Source: Shewanella khirikhana (lineage in GTDB: Bacteria > Pseudomonadota > Gammaproteobacteria > Enterobacterales > Shewanellaceae). Taken from it: 64,000 nucleotides of DNA. Position numbers and translations under genes: made by a program. The DNA is taken from contig NZ_CP020373.1 in assembly GCF_003957745.1 (NCBI RefSeq), positions 3,581,501 to 3,645,500 of the forward strand, written 5' to 3'. Below are positions 44,493-53,036 of this stretch, in pieces. Each line of letters opens with the position of its first letter. The first letter of the stretch is position 1. The notes under the pieces were generated by a model that saw only the letters and a list, made by a program, of their open reading frames with translations, had not been told where the DNA came from and did no database searches.

Positions 44493-45200
44493 ATGACAGG
44501 CAGACATGAGATAACCAAAAGCGTATTAAAGGTCTGCCGACATGGCGTGTTGGCAACGGCCCTGCTGGGGATTTGTCTGTTCGCGCAGTCAAGTGCCCAG
44601 CTGGACCGTAACAAGATTGTCTCCACCCTGGAGAACAAATACGGCGCTCGCGCCGGCAAACGGGCCAATGCCTGGTTTCAGGTAGTGGACTCGGCTCAGG
44701 GACTGAGCGAAAAAGAAAAGTTGGCGAAGGTGAATACCTTCTTTAATCTGTTTACCTTCGTTGACGATATCAGGTTATGGGGCGAATCGAACTACTGGGC
44801 CACGCCCATGGAGTTTATCGGTGTTGCCGGCGGCGATTGTGAGGACTTCTCCATCGCCAAATATTTTACCCTGTTGCAGCTCGGCATTCCGGACGAGAAG
44901 CTCAGGATCACCATGGTTAAAGCAACCTCGGTCAACCAGTACCACATGGTGCTGGCGTATTACGAAACACCGGGCTCGGTACCTCTGGTACTGGACAACC
45001 TGGACAAGGCCATCAAACCGGCCACGCAACGACGGGACCTGCTGCCAGTTTACAGCTTTAACGGTAAACAACTGTGGTTAAACAAAGAAAAGGGACGGGG
45101 TGAGCTCGCGGGGTCGTCCTCGCGGCTGGAGAAATGGTCCGATTTAACCCGAAGACTGGGGGTTGAACGGCTCAGACAACCCAAGATGAGATTGGAGTAA
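44493..45200 (+). CDS. bpfG: Periplasmic cysteine protease, LapG/BpfG (BTLCP family)
   Basis: A 235-residue bacterial transglutaminase-like cysteine proteinase. A hydrophobic N-terminus (about 14-34) directs export. The catalytic triad is C116 (GGDCEDFS), H151 (NQYHMVLAYY) and D168 (VLDNLDKAIKP), the order and spacing of LapG. LapG requires calcium and cleaves the TAAG site of LapA to free the adhesin; a matching site lies in BpfA here. It sits between the OmpA-like gene (17 bases) and the LapD-type receptor (7 bases), so enzyme and inhibitor are made together. The ribosome site of ATG 44493 is weak. Confidence 0.94.
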   Translation: MTGRHEITKSVLKVCRHGVLATALLGICLFAQSSAQLDRNKIVSTLENKYGARAGKRANAWFQVVDSAQGLSEKEKLAKVNTFFNLFTFVDDIRLWGESNYWATPMEFIGVAGGDCEDFSIAKYFTLLQLGIPDEKLRITMVKATSVNQYHMVLAYYETPGSVPLVLDNLDKAIKPATQRRDLLPVYSFNGKQLWLNKEKGRGELAGSSSRLEKWSDLTRRLGVERLRQPKMRLE

Positions 45201-45207
45201 CTACCGC

Positions 45208-47127
45208 ATGACACTGTTTCGACAGCTGTACTCGCTATTGTTTGGTTTGTTTCTGTTGGTGATAACCAGCCTGGCCTATGTGCAGTTCACAGAGACCAAG
45301 AGCTTTTTGACCAACCAAATGGAATCTGACCTCAATAACGTCAGCAACTCATTGGGCCTGCTGCTGGTTCCTGCGTTGGAAACCGGCGACATTGCCACCG
45401 CCGAAACCCTGATTAATGTGATTTTTGAAGGCGGTTACTACCAACAGGTCAAGCTGACCTGGCTTGTGGATGGCAAGCAGCAAGAATGGAATAACTCACT
45501 GAAAATTAAGGGTGTGCCAGAGTGGTTCATCAACCTTGGTATTTTCGGCACCATCAAAAAAGAAAGCACCATTACCTCTGGCTGGTTGCAACTGGCACAA
45601 CTTGAAATTACTGCGCACCCGGGCTTTGGCTACCACGAGCTGTGGCGGATCCTCACCAATACCATCATCGTATTCTCAATCCTGTTTTTGGTGACCATTT
45701 TCCTCGCCCGCTTTGGCCTGGGCTGGATCCTCAAGCCACTGCATGTGGTGTCCGAGCACGCCAAGAGCATTGCCAATCGCCAATTTGGGCCTGAACTGGC
45801 CATTCCCAAAACCCTTGAACTCAAGGAAGTGGTGATTGCGTTCAACAGCATGTCTGCCCAGCTCAAACAAATCTTCAGCTCACTGGATGAAGAAGTCACC
45901 GCACTTCGCAAAAAGAATCTGGTGGATCAGGTCTCCAACCTGCCAAACCGCCAATATCTGGTGGGCCGCCTGAACAGCTGGCTGTCAGAACCTGGCAGCG
46001 GCGCCCTGTTTATGGCCAAGTTTGACTGGCTGGAAGAAGTACACGCCAAGTACGGCTATCAGGTACGTGACGAAACCATCAAGCTGTTGTCTGAAAAACT
46101 GCAAAGTCAGCTCGGCGAAATCGCCCCTGGCGTGGTGGCCCGCATTGCGGCATTCGAATTTGCCTTCCTGGTGTTCGATGTCGACAAAGAGCAAATCAGC
46201 AAATACCTGCAAACCCTTATTCGCACTGTGAATCAGGAAATCTCCAAAGCAGGTGGTAAGCCGAATGAGCAGTTTGCCATTGGTATTGCCGAGCGCATCG
46301 GCTCCATGACAGTGTCAGATATGCTGGCGCAGTCGGACAACGCGCTGCAAAGCGCCATCAAGTCCGGCAAGGTCTACCATTGGTTTGAGTCCAACGAAGA
46401 GCAGCTGTTCACCCGCGAGCAGTGGCGCGAGAAGCTCTCCAGCGCCATCAACGCCAAGCTGTTCAAGTTCCGCTGGCAGCCTATCCAACTCAGCGACGGC
46501 GCAGGCTTGCTGCAACGGGAACTCTACTGTCAGCTGGAAATTGGTGACAAGCTGGCCCATGCCGGGCAGTTTATGCCATACGTCGAACTGCTGTCGCTGG
46601 GCGCCTTGCTGGACAAATGCCTTATCCAGAAGGTGCACGATATCCACCTGCTGGAGCGTAACTTCGAGCCGCTGGCTATCAACCTGACCCATCAGAGTTT
46701 GACCGATCCTGAATTCCACCAGTGGCTGCAGCAGTTCCTGCGCGCAACTCCGCTGGCGGAGCGCCTGTGCTTCGACATTCCTGAATCCGGCGTCTACAGC
46801 AATCCAGAGGCATGTGAAGCCCTGTGTGCCATTATCCGCGATAATGGTGCCAAGTTTGGTATCGACCACTTTGGCCGTCAGTTTGGCTCAATGTCGTACC
46901 TGCAGACCCTGCGCCCAAGTTATGTGAAGTTGGATCAATCCTTCGCCTACTATGACGAAAACCAGCACAATGCCGAGCTGTGCCGCGCGCTGGTCAACGT
47001 GGCCCGCGGTTTGGAAATCCAGGTGATTGTCACAGGTATTCAGGAAAAGCCGCAGCTGGAGCGCTTTGTTCCACTGAAGACCACAGCGTATCAAGGCTTT
47101 ATCGCCCCGCCGGTGGCCGTGGACTAA
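45208..47127 (+). CDS. bpfD: c-di-GMP receptor LapD/BpfD with degenerate GGDEF and EAL
   Basis: A 639-residue inner-membrane receptor. One transmembrane helix (about 6-25), the LapD-type periplasmic domain (to about 148; W126 in TSGW corresponds to the Trp that contacts LapG), a second helix (about 150-172), HAMP, then GGDEF and EAL domains. The GGDEF position reads AAFEF and the EAL position is not conserved (RELYCQLE), so it should bind but neither make nor break c-di-GMP. In Pseudomonas, LapD bound to c-di-GMP sequesters LapG and keeps the adhesin on the surface. It is the last gene of the locus, followed 19 bases later by a strong terminator. Confidence 0.94.
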   Translation: MTLFRQLYSLLFGLFLLVITSLAYVQFTETKSFLTNQMESDLNNVSNSLGLLLVPALETGDIATAETLINVIFEGGYYQQVKLTWLVDGKQQEWNNSLKIKGVPEWFINLGIFGTIKKESTITSGWLQLAQLEITAHPGFGYHELWRILTNTIIVFSILFLVTIFLARFGLGWILKPLHVVSEHAKSIANRQFGPELAIPKTLELKEVVIAFNSMSAQLKQIFSSLDEEVTALRKKNLVDQVSNLPNRQYLVGRLNSWLSEPGSGALFMAKFDWLEEVHAKYGYQVRDETIKLLSEKLQSQLGEIAPGVVARIAAFEFAFLVFDVDKEQISKYLQTLIRTVNQEISKAGGKPNEQFAIGIAERIGSMTVSDMLAQSDNALQSAIKSGKVYHWFESNEEQLFTREQWREKLSSAINAKLFKFRWQPIQLSDGAGLLQRELYCQLEIGDKLAHAGQFMPYVELLSLGALLDKCLIQKVHDIHLLERNFEPLAINLTHQSLTDPEFHQWLQQFLRATPLAERLCFDIPESGVYSNPEACEALCAIIRDNGAKFGIDHFGRQFGSMSYLQTLRPSYVKLDQSFAYYDENQHNAELCRALVNVARGLEIQVIVTGIQEKPQLERFVPLKTTAYQGFIAPPVAVD

Positions 47128-47146
47128 GCCAGACTTCAGATACACT

Positions 47147-47175
47147 AAAGGGTGCCTTGAGCACCCTTTCTTTTT
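47147..47175 (+). terminator. Strong terminator at the end of the adhesin locus
   Basis: AAAGGGTGC (47147-47155) and GCACCCTTT (47161-47169) form a 9-bp perfect stem with loop CTTGA, followed by CTTTTT. Confidence 0.9.
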
Positions 47176-47512
47176 GCCGCAAAGGCAATTGATGCGCCTC
47201 GTAAGGCATGCCTGCAAGGATCACAGGCCAATACTCACAAGTCACTCAACAGGCTCTCGCCAAAGCCCTTAAAAGGCGTCTGCAGGCCTTTGAGTAAGCT
47301 TTAACGCTACCGCCAGCTAAAGCAGCAGGTTTGATGAGGTTTGCAGGCAGCGGGGCCATTATCTTGATTGCAGCGAGCTCAATGCAGCAAGTCGGCCACA
47401 AGCAACCAAAACGAATTAAAACCAAAGAATAAATACGGACAGCGGAATAACAATAGCGATGTGAAACGCGGAAAAGCAGACAGTAAAATCAGCAAGGATA
47501 AAGCGAAGAAAG
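47176..47512. other. Non-coding gap between adhesin locus and tRNA operon
   Basis: About 340 bases with no supported gene. A small inverted repeat AAAGGC/GCCTTT (47272-47277 with 47286-47291) is followed on the minus strand by only TAAG, so at most it is a weak terminator for tRNA transcripts. A plus-strand reading frame running into the tRNA-Pro gene (47368-47583) is an artefact. Confidence 0.5.
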
Positions 47513-47589
47513 TGGTCGGTGATAGAGGATTCGAACCTCTGACCCTCTGCTCCCAAAGCAGATGCGCTACCAGACTGCGCTAATCACCG
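47513..47589 (-). tRNA. tRNA-Pro (TGG), distal copy
   Basis: A 77-base tRNA including encoded CCA, acceptor stem CGGTGAT/ATCACCG, anticodon TGG in loop TTTGGGA and T-loop GGTTCGAATCC. The sequence appears identical to the copy at 47661. It lies beyond an intrinsic terminator that follows that copy. Confidence 0.96.
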
Positions 47590-47616
47590 ACATGTTTGAG
47601 CATGCGATTGCCAGAA

Positions 47617-47640
47617 ATAAAAAAAATGCCGGGTGGCATT
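47617..47640 (-). terminator. Intrinsic terminator between the two tRNA-Pro genes
   Basis: On the minus strand AATGCC (47640-47635) and GGCATT (47630-47625) form a stem with an ACCC loop, then run into a stretch of T (A run at 47617-47626 on the plus strand). It should end most transcripts of the Arg-His-Pro operon before the distal tRNA-Pro. Confidence 0.75.
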
Positions 47641-47660
47641 CAAACTGGACTTTTCAGAAG

Positions 47661-47737
47661 TGGTCGGTGATAGAGGATTCGAACCTCTGACCCTCTGCTC
47701 CCAAAGCAGATGCGCTACCAGACTGCGCTAATCACCG
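47661..47737 (-). tRNA. tRNA-Pro (TGG), proximal copy
   Basis: A 77-base tRNA with encoded CCA and anticodon TGG, apparently the same sequence as the copy 148 bases further on. It is third in the operon after Arg and His, the place held by proM in E. coli (argX-hisR-leuT-proM), with no tRNA-Leu between. Confidence 0.96.
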
Positions 47738-47761
47738 ACGTTTTTTACCTTCTGAAGGAAG

Positions 47762-47838
47762 TGGGGTGACTGATGGGGCTCGAACCCACGACAACCGGAA
47801 TCACAATCCGGGACTCTACCAACTGAGCTACAGTCACC
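47762..47838 (-). tRNA. tRNA-His (GTG)
   Basis: A 77-base tRNA including the extra G at -1 and encoded CCA. The anticodon is GTG in GGATTGTGATTCC. The T-arm GTGGGTTCGAGCCCCAT and overall sequence closely follow E. coli hisR. Confidence 0.97.
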
Positions 47839-47872
47839 ACTGAATTTCCTTTGCTGACACTGTCGAACCAAC

Positions 47873-47949
47873 TGGCGCACCCAGAAGGATTCGAACCCTC
47901 GGCCTCACCCTCCGGAGGGGTGCGCTCTATCCAACTGAGCTATGGGTGC
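47873..47949 (-). tRNA. tRNA-Arg (CCG)
   Basis: A 77-base tRNA with acceptor stem GCACCCA/TGGGTGC, discriminator G and encoded CCA. The anticodon is CCG in CCCTCCGGAGGG. It is the first gene of the operon, like argX in E. coli. Confidence 0.97.
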
Positions 47950-47970
47950 CCTGCCGTGTCAGCGCCGCAT

Positions 47971-47999
47971 ATAGTAGGAGGTATTTGTCCCTGAGTCCA
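47971..47999 (-). promoter_or_regulatory. tRNA operon promoter with GC-rich discriminator
   Basis: On the minus strand TGGACT (-35, 47999-47994), a 17-base spacer and TACTAT (-10, 47976-47971) are followed by the GC-rich discriminator ATGCGGCGC. This layout is typical of stringently controlled stable-RNA promoters. The start would be near 47964, about 15 bases before tRNA-Arg. Confidence 0.65.
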
Positions 48000-48166
48000 G
48001 AGCATAAAATGGTTTTTTTATTCGTTTGCTCAAGTTTTGACAAAAAGCCCCTACCCTATGCGCAAAAAACGTTCTAAGAATTCACTTTATGGCGTTCCCG
48101 TTCAAGGGTATGCTGTTCTCTTGGGTCAATTTCCCGTCAAATAACAAAAAAATTACGGCGAGCGAT

Positions 48167-50776
48167 ATGCAAAGGGATTCTGGATTTACGGATGAAACCA
48201 ATCCCCCATCCGGGGACGACATTAGCCGTCTGCTCAAGCGGGTCGATCGATTACGACGCCTGGCAGGCAAATACAAACGGGCCGAAGTGGTCCGCGATGC
48301 CCTGTTGCAGATCACCCATATCGCCACCGAAGTCAGCTCCCCTGAAGATTTTTACGCCGGGGTGCATACCCACCTTAAGTCGCTCATCGCCGCCGACAAC
48401 TTTTTTATCGCCACCTATAATCATCGCACCGAGCATCTGGAAATTCCCTTCTTTGCCGATGAAAAGGATCCGCACCCATCACTCATGTATCCGGATGAGG
48501 ACCTGCATCAAATCCTGATGCGCGGCATTACCGGCTATGTGTTTCGTCAGGGCGAAACCGCGCTCTGTGGCCAGGCCGACTTTGAACGGCTGGAAGCCAG
48601 CGGCGATATCGTCAGCCTAGGCAGTGCCAGCCATCAGTGGCTGGGGGTGCCAATTCGCTATCAGGATCGCACCACAGGGGTGTTGGTGGTACAAACCTAT
48701 AATCCTGAGGTGAATTACGGTCTTACCGAAATTGAGCTGATGGAGTTTATCAGCCACCATATTTCCGGTGTGATGGAGCGGCTTAGACACCACGAACAAC
48801 TCGAACAATCCATCGAACAGCGCACCCGCGAGCTTAGCGAGGCCTACGATAAGCTCAAGCTGGAAGTGTACGAACGCCGCCGTGCCGAACGCTTGCAAAA
48901 ATCCCTGTTTGAAATCGCCGAACTGTCGGCCACCGGGCTTGAGCATCCCGACTTTTACGCCCGGCTGCACAGCATCCTGAGCCACCTTATTCCGGCAAGT
49001 AATTGTTATATCGCCCTGATAGAAAAAGAAGCGCAGGCGCTGAGTTTTCCGTTTTATGTCTCTCAGCTCGGTACCGAAGCCCCCAAACGCAGGCCGCTGA
49101 CCGATGGCCTGACCGAATATCTGCTCAGTCGCCGCAGGCCACTGCTGCTGGACCAGAGTGCCATTCGGGCCCTGGTCGCCCGCGGTGAGGTATATGCTCA
49201 AACGCCAGAGCTCAACAACACCCAAAAGATGCACCAATGGATTGGGGTGCCGCTGTTTATTGGCGATGAGGTGAAAGGCGCGCTGACCATTTACAGCCTG
49301 AGCATGAGTCAGAACTATCAAATTCGCGATCTCGAACTGCTGACTTTCGTCTCCCAACACATTGGCACCGCCATCGAGCGCAAACAGCATGCCGAATTTT
49401 TGAAAAAGAGCTACGAGCAGCTGGAAGAAAAGGTCGCCGAGCGCACCCGCGCACTGGCCGAACTCAATGGCGAGTTGGAGCAGGAAATCCTGCGTCGCCG
49501 CGAAGTCGAGCAACAGCTTATCCACGATGCCAAGCATGATGCGCTGACCGGCCTGCCCAACCGCAGCATGTTTACCGAACGTTTGGCCCAGGCCGTGCGC
49601 CATGTGCGCCGTCACGGCCGCGATCAATTCGCCCTGCTGTTTATCGACCTCGACCGCTTCAAACAGATTAACGACACCCTCGGCCACCTGGAAGGCGACC
49701 GCTTCCTGATTGAAACCGCCAGGCGCCTTGCCTCCTGCATCCGGGAAAACGACACCCTGGGTCGTCTGGGCGGTGATGAATTCGTTGTGCTGCTGGATGA
49801 TATCAACAGCCCAAGAGACGCCGAAGAAGTGGCCGAGCGTATTCTCACGCAGCTGTCTGAACCATTCCAGCTCGGCGACAGCCTGTTCCAGTCGGGGGCA
49901 AGTATTGGCGTGGCCGTCAGTGGCCGCAGCTATCAGGATACCGCCGAGTCTATCCTCAGAGACGCCGACTGCGCCATGTATCAGGCCAAAGCCCGGGGCA
50001 AGGGCTGTTATGTGATGTTTGATACCAAGCGCCGTGAAGCCCACGACAAAGAGCGCCAGGATGAAGCCCTGCTGAGGGATGCGCTGGCTCAGGATGCCCT
50101 GTATCTCAGAGCCTTGCCGGTAATCACCATGGATGGCAACACGCCCGTGGCCCACCGCATTACCCTCGCCTGGCAGCACCCTTCCCAGGGGGAACTCTAT
50201 GCCGGGCCGCTCATTGAGCTTGCTGAGCGCTCCAACCTCAGCATGGAGCTGGATATATATCTGCTAAAGGCGCTGTCTCAGCCGCTGCCGGGCTGGCTGA
50301 CCAGTACCGAGCTGCATCTATGCCTGTCGAGCGCTCATCTAAAACACAAGCATGCACTCAGAAAACTGAAAAACCTGCTGAAAGACGTCAGAATGCATGC
50401 AGCCAATATCTGGGTGTTCTTTGACGAAGCCGCCCTGGTACAGGACAGCCAAAGCCATATTGCCGGGTTTGATATGCTGGGTAAGCTTGAGGTGAATTTC
50501 GGACTCTCGGGCTATGGCAACGGCTTCAGCTCACTGAAATCACTGACCTTAATGCCAATTCAGGCATTGCGGTTGGCAGAAGCTCAGGGTGAGGCTGGTT
50601 CAGAAAAGGTACGCTTTTTAACGGCATCTGCGGTGGCAGCCATGTCACTGGGGCTCAGGGTCATCGCCTCAGGCAGCGAGCCACTAAGTACCCGCAATGC
50701 GCTGGCGCAGGCCGGTGTGCCGCTTATCCAGCAGTTGACGGCCTGCGAAGTGATTGCGCAGCAGGAATACGCTTAA
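48167..50776 (+). CDS. Tandem-GAF diguanylate cyclase with degenerate EAL-like domain
   Basis: A cytoplasmic signalling protein of 869 residues from this start. Two GAF domains (about 45-215 and 265-430, each followed by a coiled coil of the KVAERTRALAELNGELEQ type) precede a GGDEF domain with intact catalytic loop GRLGGDEFVVLL (about 532) and an inhibitory I-site RxxD (REND) five residues before GGDEF. The C-terminal part resembles an EAL domain that has lost its signature (AHRITLAW where EALLRW is expected; SGYGNGFSSLKSL for DDFGTGYSSL). It should make c-di-GMP but not degrade it. The start is uncertain: in-frame ATGs also occur at 48089 and 48110 and none has a good ribosome site. Confidence 0.88.
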   Translation: MQRDSGFTDETNPPSGDDISRLLKRVDRLRRLAGKYKRAEVVRDALLQITHIATEVSSPEDFYAGVHTHLKSLIAADNFFIATYNHRTEHLEIPFFADEKDPHPSLMYPDEDLHQILMRGITGYVFRQGETALCGQADFERLEASGDIVSLGSASHQWLGVPIRYQDRTTGVLVVQTYNPEVNYGLTEIELMEFISHHISGVMERLRHHEQLEQSIEQRTRELSEAYDKLKLEVYERRRAERLQKSLFEIAELSATGLEHPDFYARLHSILSHLIPASNCYIALIEKEAQALSFPFYVSQLGTEAPKRRPLTDGLTEYLLSRRRPLLLDQSAIRALVARGEVYAQTPELNNTQKMHQWIGVPLFIGDEVKGALTIYSLSMSQNYQIRDLELLTFVSQHIGTAIERKQHAEFLKKSYEQLEEKVAERTRALAELNGELEQEILRRREVEQQLIHDAKHDALTGLPNRSMFTERLAQAVRHVRRHGRDQFALLFIDLDRFKQINDTLGHLEGDRFLIETARRLASCIRENDTLGRLGGDEFVVLLDDINSPRDAEEVAERILTQLSEPFQLGDSLFQSGASIGVAVSGRSYQDTAESILRDADCAMYQAKARGKGCYVMFDTKRREAHDKERQDEALLRDALAQDALYLRALPVITMDGNTPVAHRITLAWQHPSQGELYAGPLIELAERSNLSMELDIYLLKALSQPLPGWLTSTELHLCLSSAHLKHKHALRKLKNLLKDVRMHAANIWVFFDEAALVQDSQSHIAGFDMLGKLEVNFGLSGYGNGFSSLKSLTLMPIQALRLAEAQGEAGSEKVRFLTASAVAAMSLGLRVIASGSEPLSTRNALAQAGVPLIQQLTACEVIAQQEYA

Positions 50777-50821
50777 GCCTATCGGCTTCAAGCGGCAATC
50801 TTCTTAAAAATGGCGGGAGAA

Positions 50822-50853
50822 AAGGACGGCATTCAGCTTTGCCAGCCGTCCTT
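50822..50853. terminator. Terminator hairpin between the cyclase and rep genes
   Basis: AAGGACGGC (50822-50830) pairs with GCCGTCCTT (50845-50853). On the minus strand the stem is followed by TTCTCC extending a T-rich end, so it suits rep. The plus side has GTCCTG and is weaker. Confidence 0.6.
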
Positions 50854-50879
50854 GTCCTGTTATGACTGTTACCCCACCC

Positions 50880-52892
50880 TTACTTTTTGAACATGGCCCG
50901 GATGTTGGCAATATTGGCCTTGCCGGTCTCCTGACGCTGCTGTTCGCTCTGGGGCTGCTTGCGGCTCTCCCAAATCAAGTCGTCCTGAGGCAGCTCATCC
51001 AGAAAGCGGCTCGGCTCACAGCGCATGGTCTCACCAAACTGGCGCCGCTCGCGGCACATGGTAAACCACAGCTCACGCTGGGCGCGGGTCACCCCCACGT
51101 AAGCGAGGCGGCGCTCTTCTTCCACATTGTCTTCATCTATGCTGCTCTGGTGCGGCAAAATCCGCTCTTCCATGCCAATCATAAACACATAAGGAAACTC
51201 CAGCCCCTTGGAGGCATGCAGCGTCATCAGCTGCACCTGATCGCCGGCTTCATCTTCGCTGGAGCGCTCCATCATGTCCCTCAAAGTTAGGCGGCTGACC
51301 ACCTCCGGCAGGGTCATGGGCTCATCCAAGTCGTCACCGTTTAGCATCTCGGTCACCCAGCGGTACAGCTCGGAGATGTTTTTCATCCGCATCTCGGCGG
51401 CCTTGGCGCTGGGGCTGCTTTCATAGAGGAAATCTTCGTAATTGATATTACGAATAAGCTGCTTGATGGCATCCACCCCTTCACCGCGCTCGGCAATATC
51501 GCCAGTCTCCACAATAAAGCGGCCGAACTCTTCCAACGCGTTCAGGGCACTGGCACCCAGATGCAGCTCAATTTCCGGCTCAAAGATGGCGGCAAACATG
51601 GAGATATGTTTGCTGTTGGCAAAATTGCCGAGCTTCTCGAGCGTGGCTGGACCTATGCCGCGCTTGGGCAGGTTGACGATACGCAGGAAGGCGTTGTCAT
51701 CGTCCGGATTCACCACCAGCCGCAGGTAGGCCATGATGTCTTTAATTTCAGCGCGGGAGAAAAACGAGGTGCCGCCGCTTAGCTTGTACGGAATGCGGTT
51801 AGTCATCAGTGCCCGCTCAATCAGCCGGGACTGGTGATTGCCGCGGTACAAAATGGCGTAATCACCGTAACTGGTTTTGCCCACAAAGCGGTGACGGATA
51901 ATCTCGGCCACTACCCGCTCGGCTTCCTGCTCTTCATTGAGCGCCGTGAGCACCCGCATCGGCTCGCCGTATGCCAGCTCAGAAAACAGCGACTTGTCGT
52001 ATACGTGAGGATTGTTGGCAATCAGAATGTTGGCCGCCCGCAGGATGCGTTGGCTGGAGCGGTAATTTTGCTCGAGTTTAATCAGCTTAAGCTGGGGGAA
52101 ATCTTTACCGAGCAGCACCAGGTTTTGCGGTTTGGCGCCACGCCAGGAGTAAATCGACTGGTCATCGTCACCCACCACGGTAAAGCGGGCCCGCTCGCCC
52201 ACCAGCAGTTTCACCAGCTCGTACTGACTGCCGTTGGTGTCCTGATATTCGTCCACCAACAGGTACTGAATACGCGCCTGCCAACGGCTGCGCACCTCAG
52301 GGTTATGCCTGAGCAGCAGGGTGGGCAGCAAAATCAGGTCGTCAAAATCCAGCGCGTTGTATGCCTTCATATGCTGGGCATAGCGCTGGTACAGGAGCGC
52401 AAACATTTGCTCACGCTCATCTTTGGCAATTTTGCGGGCATGGTCGGGGATCACCAGTGCGCCCTTCCAGTTGGAAATGGCACTCGCCAGCAGCTTAAGC
52501 AAGTCTTTGTCTTCTTTGAGCTCGTTCAGGGTGAGCTCTTTGAGCAGTGCCAGAGTGTCCTGATCGTCAAACAGCGAAAACCCAGCCTTGAGGCCCACGG
52601 TTTTATGTTCGCGCTTGAGGATTTCCAGCCCCAAAGTGTGGAAGGTTGAGATCCAAAGACCCCGCGCTTCTTTGCGGCCCATCGACTGAGCCACACGCTC
52701 TTTCATCTCCCGCGCCGCCTTGTTGGTAAAGGTCACCGCGGCAATATTGCGCGCCTGATAGCCACACTTTTGCACCAGATAGGCGATTTTATTGATGATA
52801 ACCCGCGTCTTGCCACTGCCCGCCCCGGCCAATACCAGGCAGGGTCCGGAAACATAATGGACGGCTTCATCTTGCGCGGGGTTGAGCTTCAT
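50880..52892 (-). CDS. rep: ATP-dependent DNA helicase Rep
   Basis: A 670-residue superfamily 1A 3'-5' helicase that helps replication forks past protein roadblocks. The N-terminus MKLNPAQDEAVHYVSGPCLV matches E. coli Rep, as does the length (673). Motifs: I GAGSGKTR, Ia AVTFTNKAAREM, II LVDEYQDTN, III VVGDDDQSIYSWRGA, IV QNYRSSQRIL, V LMTLHASKGLEFPYVF, VI EERRLAYVGVTRAQREL. The start is ATG 52892; a TTG eight codons upstream is less likely. This branch is closer to Rep than UvrD by its start and by QARNIAAVTFTNKAAREMKE. It is a single gene, convergent with the cyclase and divergent from tetR. Confidence 0.94.
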   Translation of the reverse strand: MKLNPAQDEAVHYVSGPCLVLAGAGSGKTRVIINKIAYLVQKCGYQARNIAAVTFTNKAAREMKERVAQSMGRKEARGLWISTFHTLGLEILKREHKTVGLKAGFSLFDDQDTLALLKELTLNELKEDKDLLKLLASAISNWKGALVIPDHARKIAKDEREQMFALLYQRYAQHMKAYNALDFDDLILLPTLLLRHNPEVRSRWQARIQYLLVDEYQDTNGSQYELVKLLVGERARFTVVGDDDQSIYSWRGAKPQNLVLLGKDFPQLKLIKLEQNYRSSQRILRAANILIANNPHVYDKSLFSELAYGEPMRVLTALNEEQEAERVVAEIIRHRFVGKTSYGDYAILYRGNHQSRLIERALMTNRIPYKLSGGTSFFSRAEIKDIMAYLRLVVNPDDDNAFLRIVNLPKRGIGPATLEKLGNFANSKHISMFAAIFEPEIELHLGASALNALEEFGRFIVETGDIAERGEGVDAIKQLIRNINYEDFLYESSPSAKAAEMRMKNISELYRWVTEMLNGDDLDEPMTLPEVVSRLTLRDMMERSSEDEAGDQVQLMTLHASKGLEFPYVFMIGMEERILPHQSSIDEDNVEEERRLAYVGVTRAQRELWFTMCRERRQFGETMRCEPSRFLDELPQDDLIWESRKQPQSEQQRQETGKANIANIRAMFKK

Positions 52893-53003
52893 CGGGGCAA
52901 ACTTCTCTTGGGGCAAACGAACACAGAAGCGGGATCATAGCAGATCCTTTTTACAAAGAGCGACCACAGCCGCGCTTGCCAATTTAACTTCGCCACCATA
53001 AAA

Positions 53004-53021
53004 TGAATGAACGTTCATTCA
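53004..53021. promoter_or_regulatory. Palindromic TetR-type operator
   Basis: TGAATGAACGTTCATTCA is an 18-bp perfect palindrome ending 15 bases before the ATG of a TetR-family regulator gene and within the rep-tetR divergent region. This is the expected size and place for an autoregulatory TetR operator. Confidence 0.7.
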
Positions 53022-53036
53022 CTACCGATTAAAACC

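Noticed and set aside
47368..47583. 71-residue frame reaching into tRNA-Pro
   Set aside because: Its C-terminal half is translated tRNA sequence. No ribosome site is present.
48617..50179. 520-residue antisense frame
   Set aside because: It is opposite the GAF-GGDEF gene, whose motifs are clear. The long antisense frame follows from GC-rich codon use.
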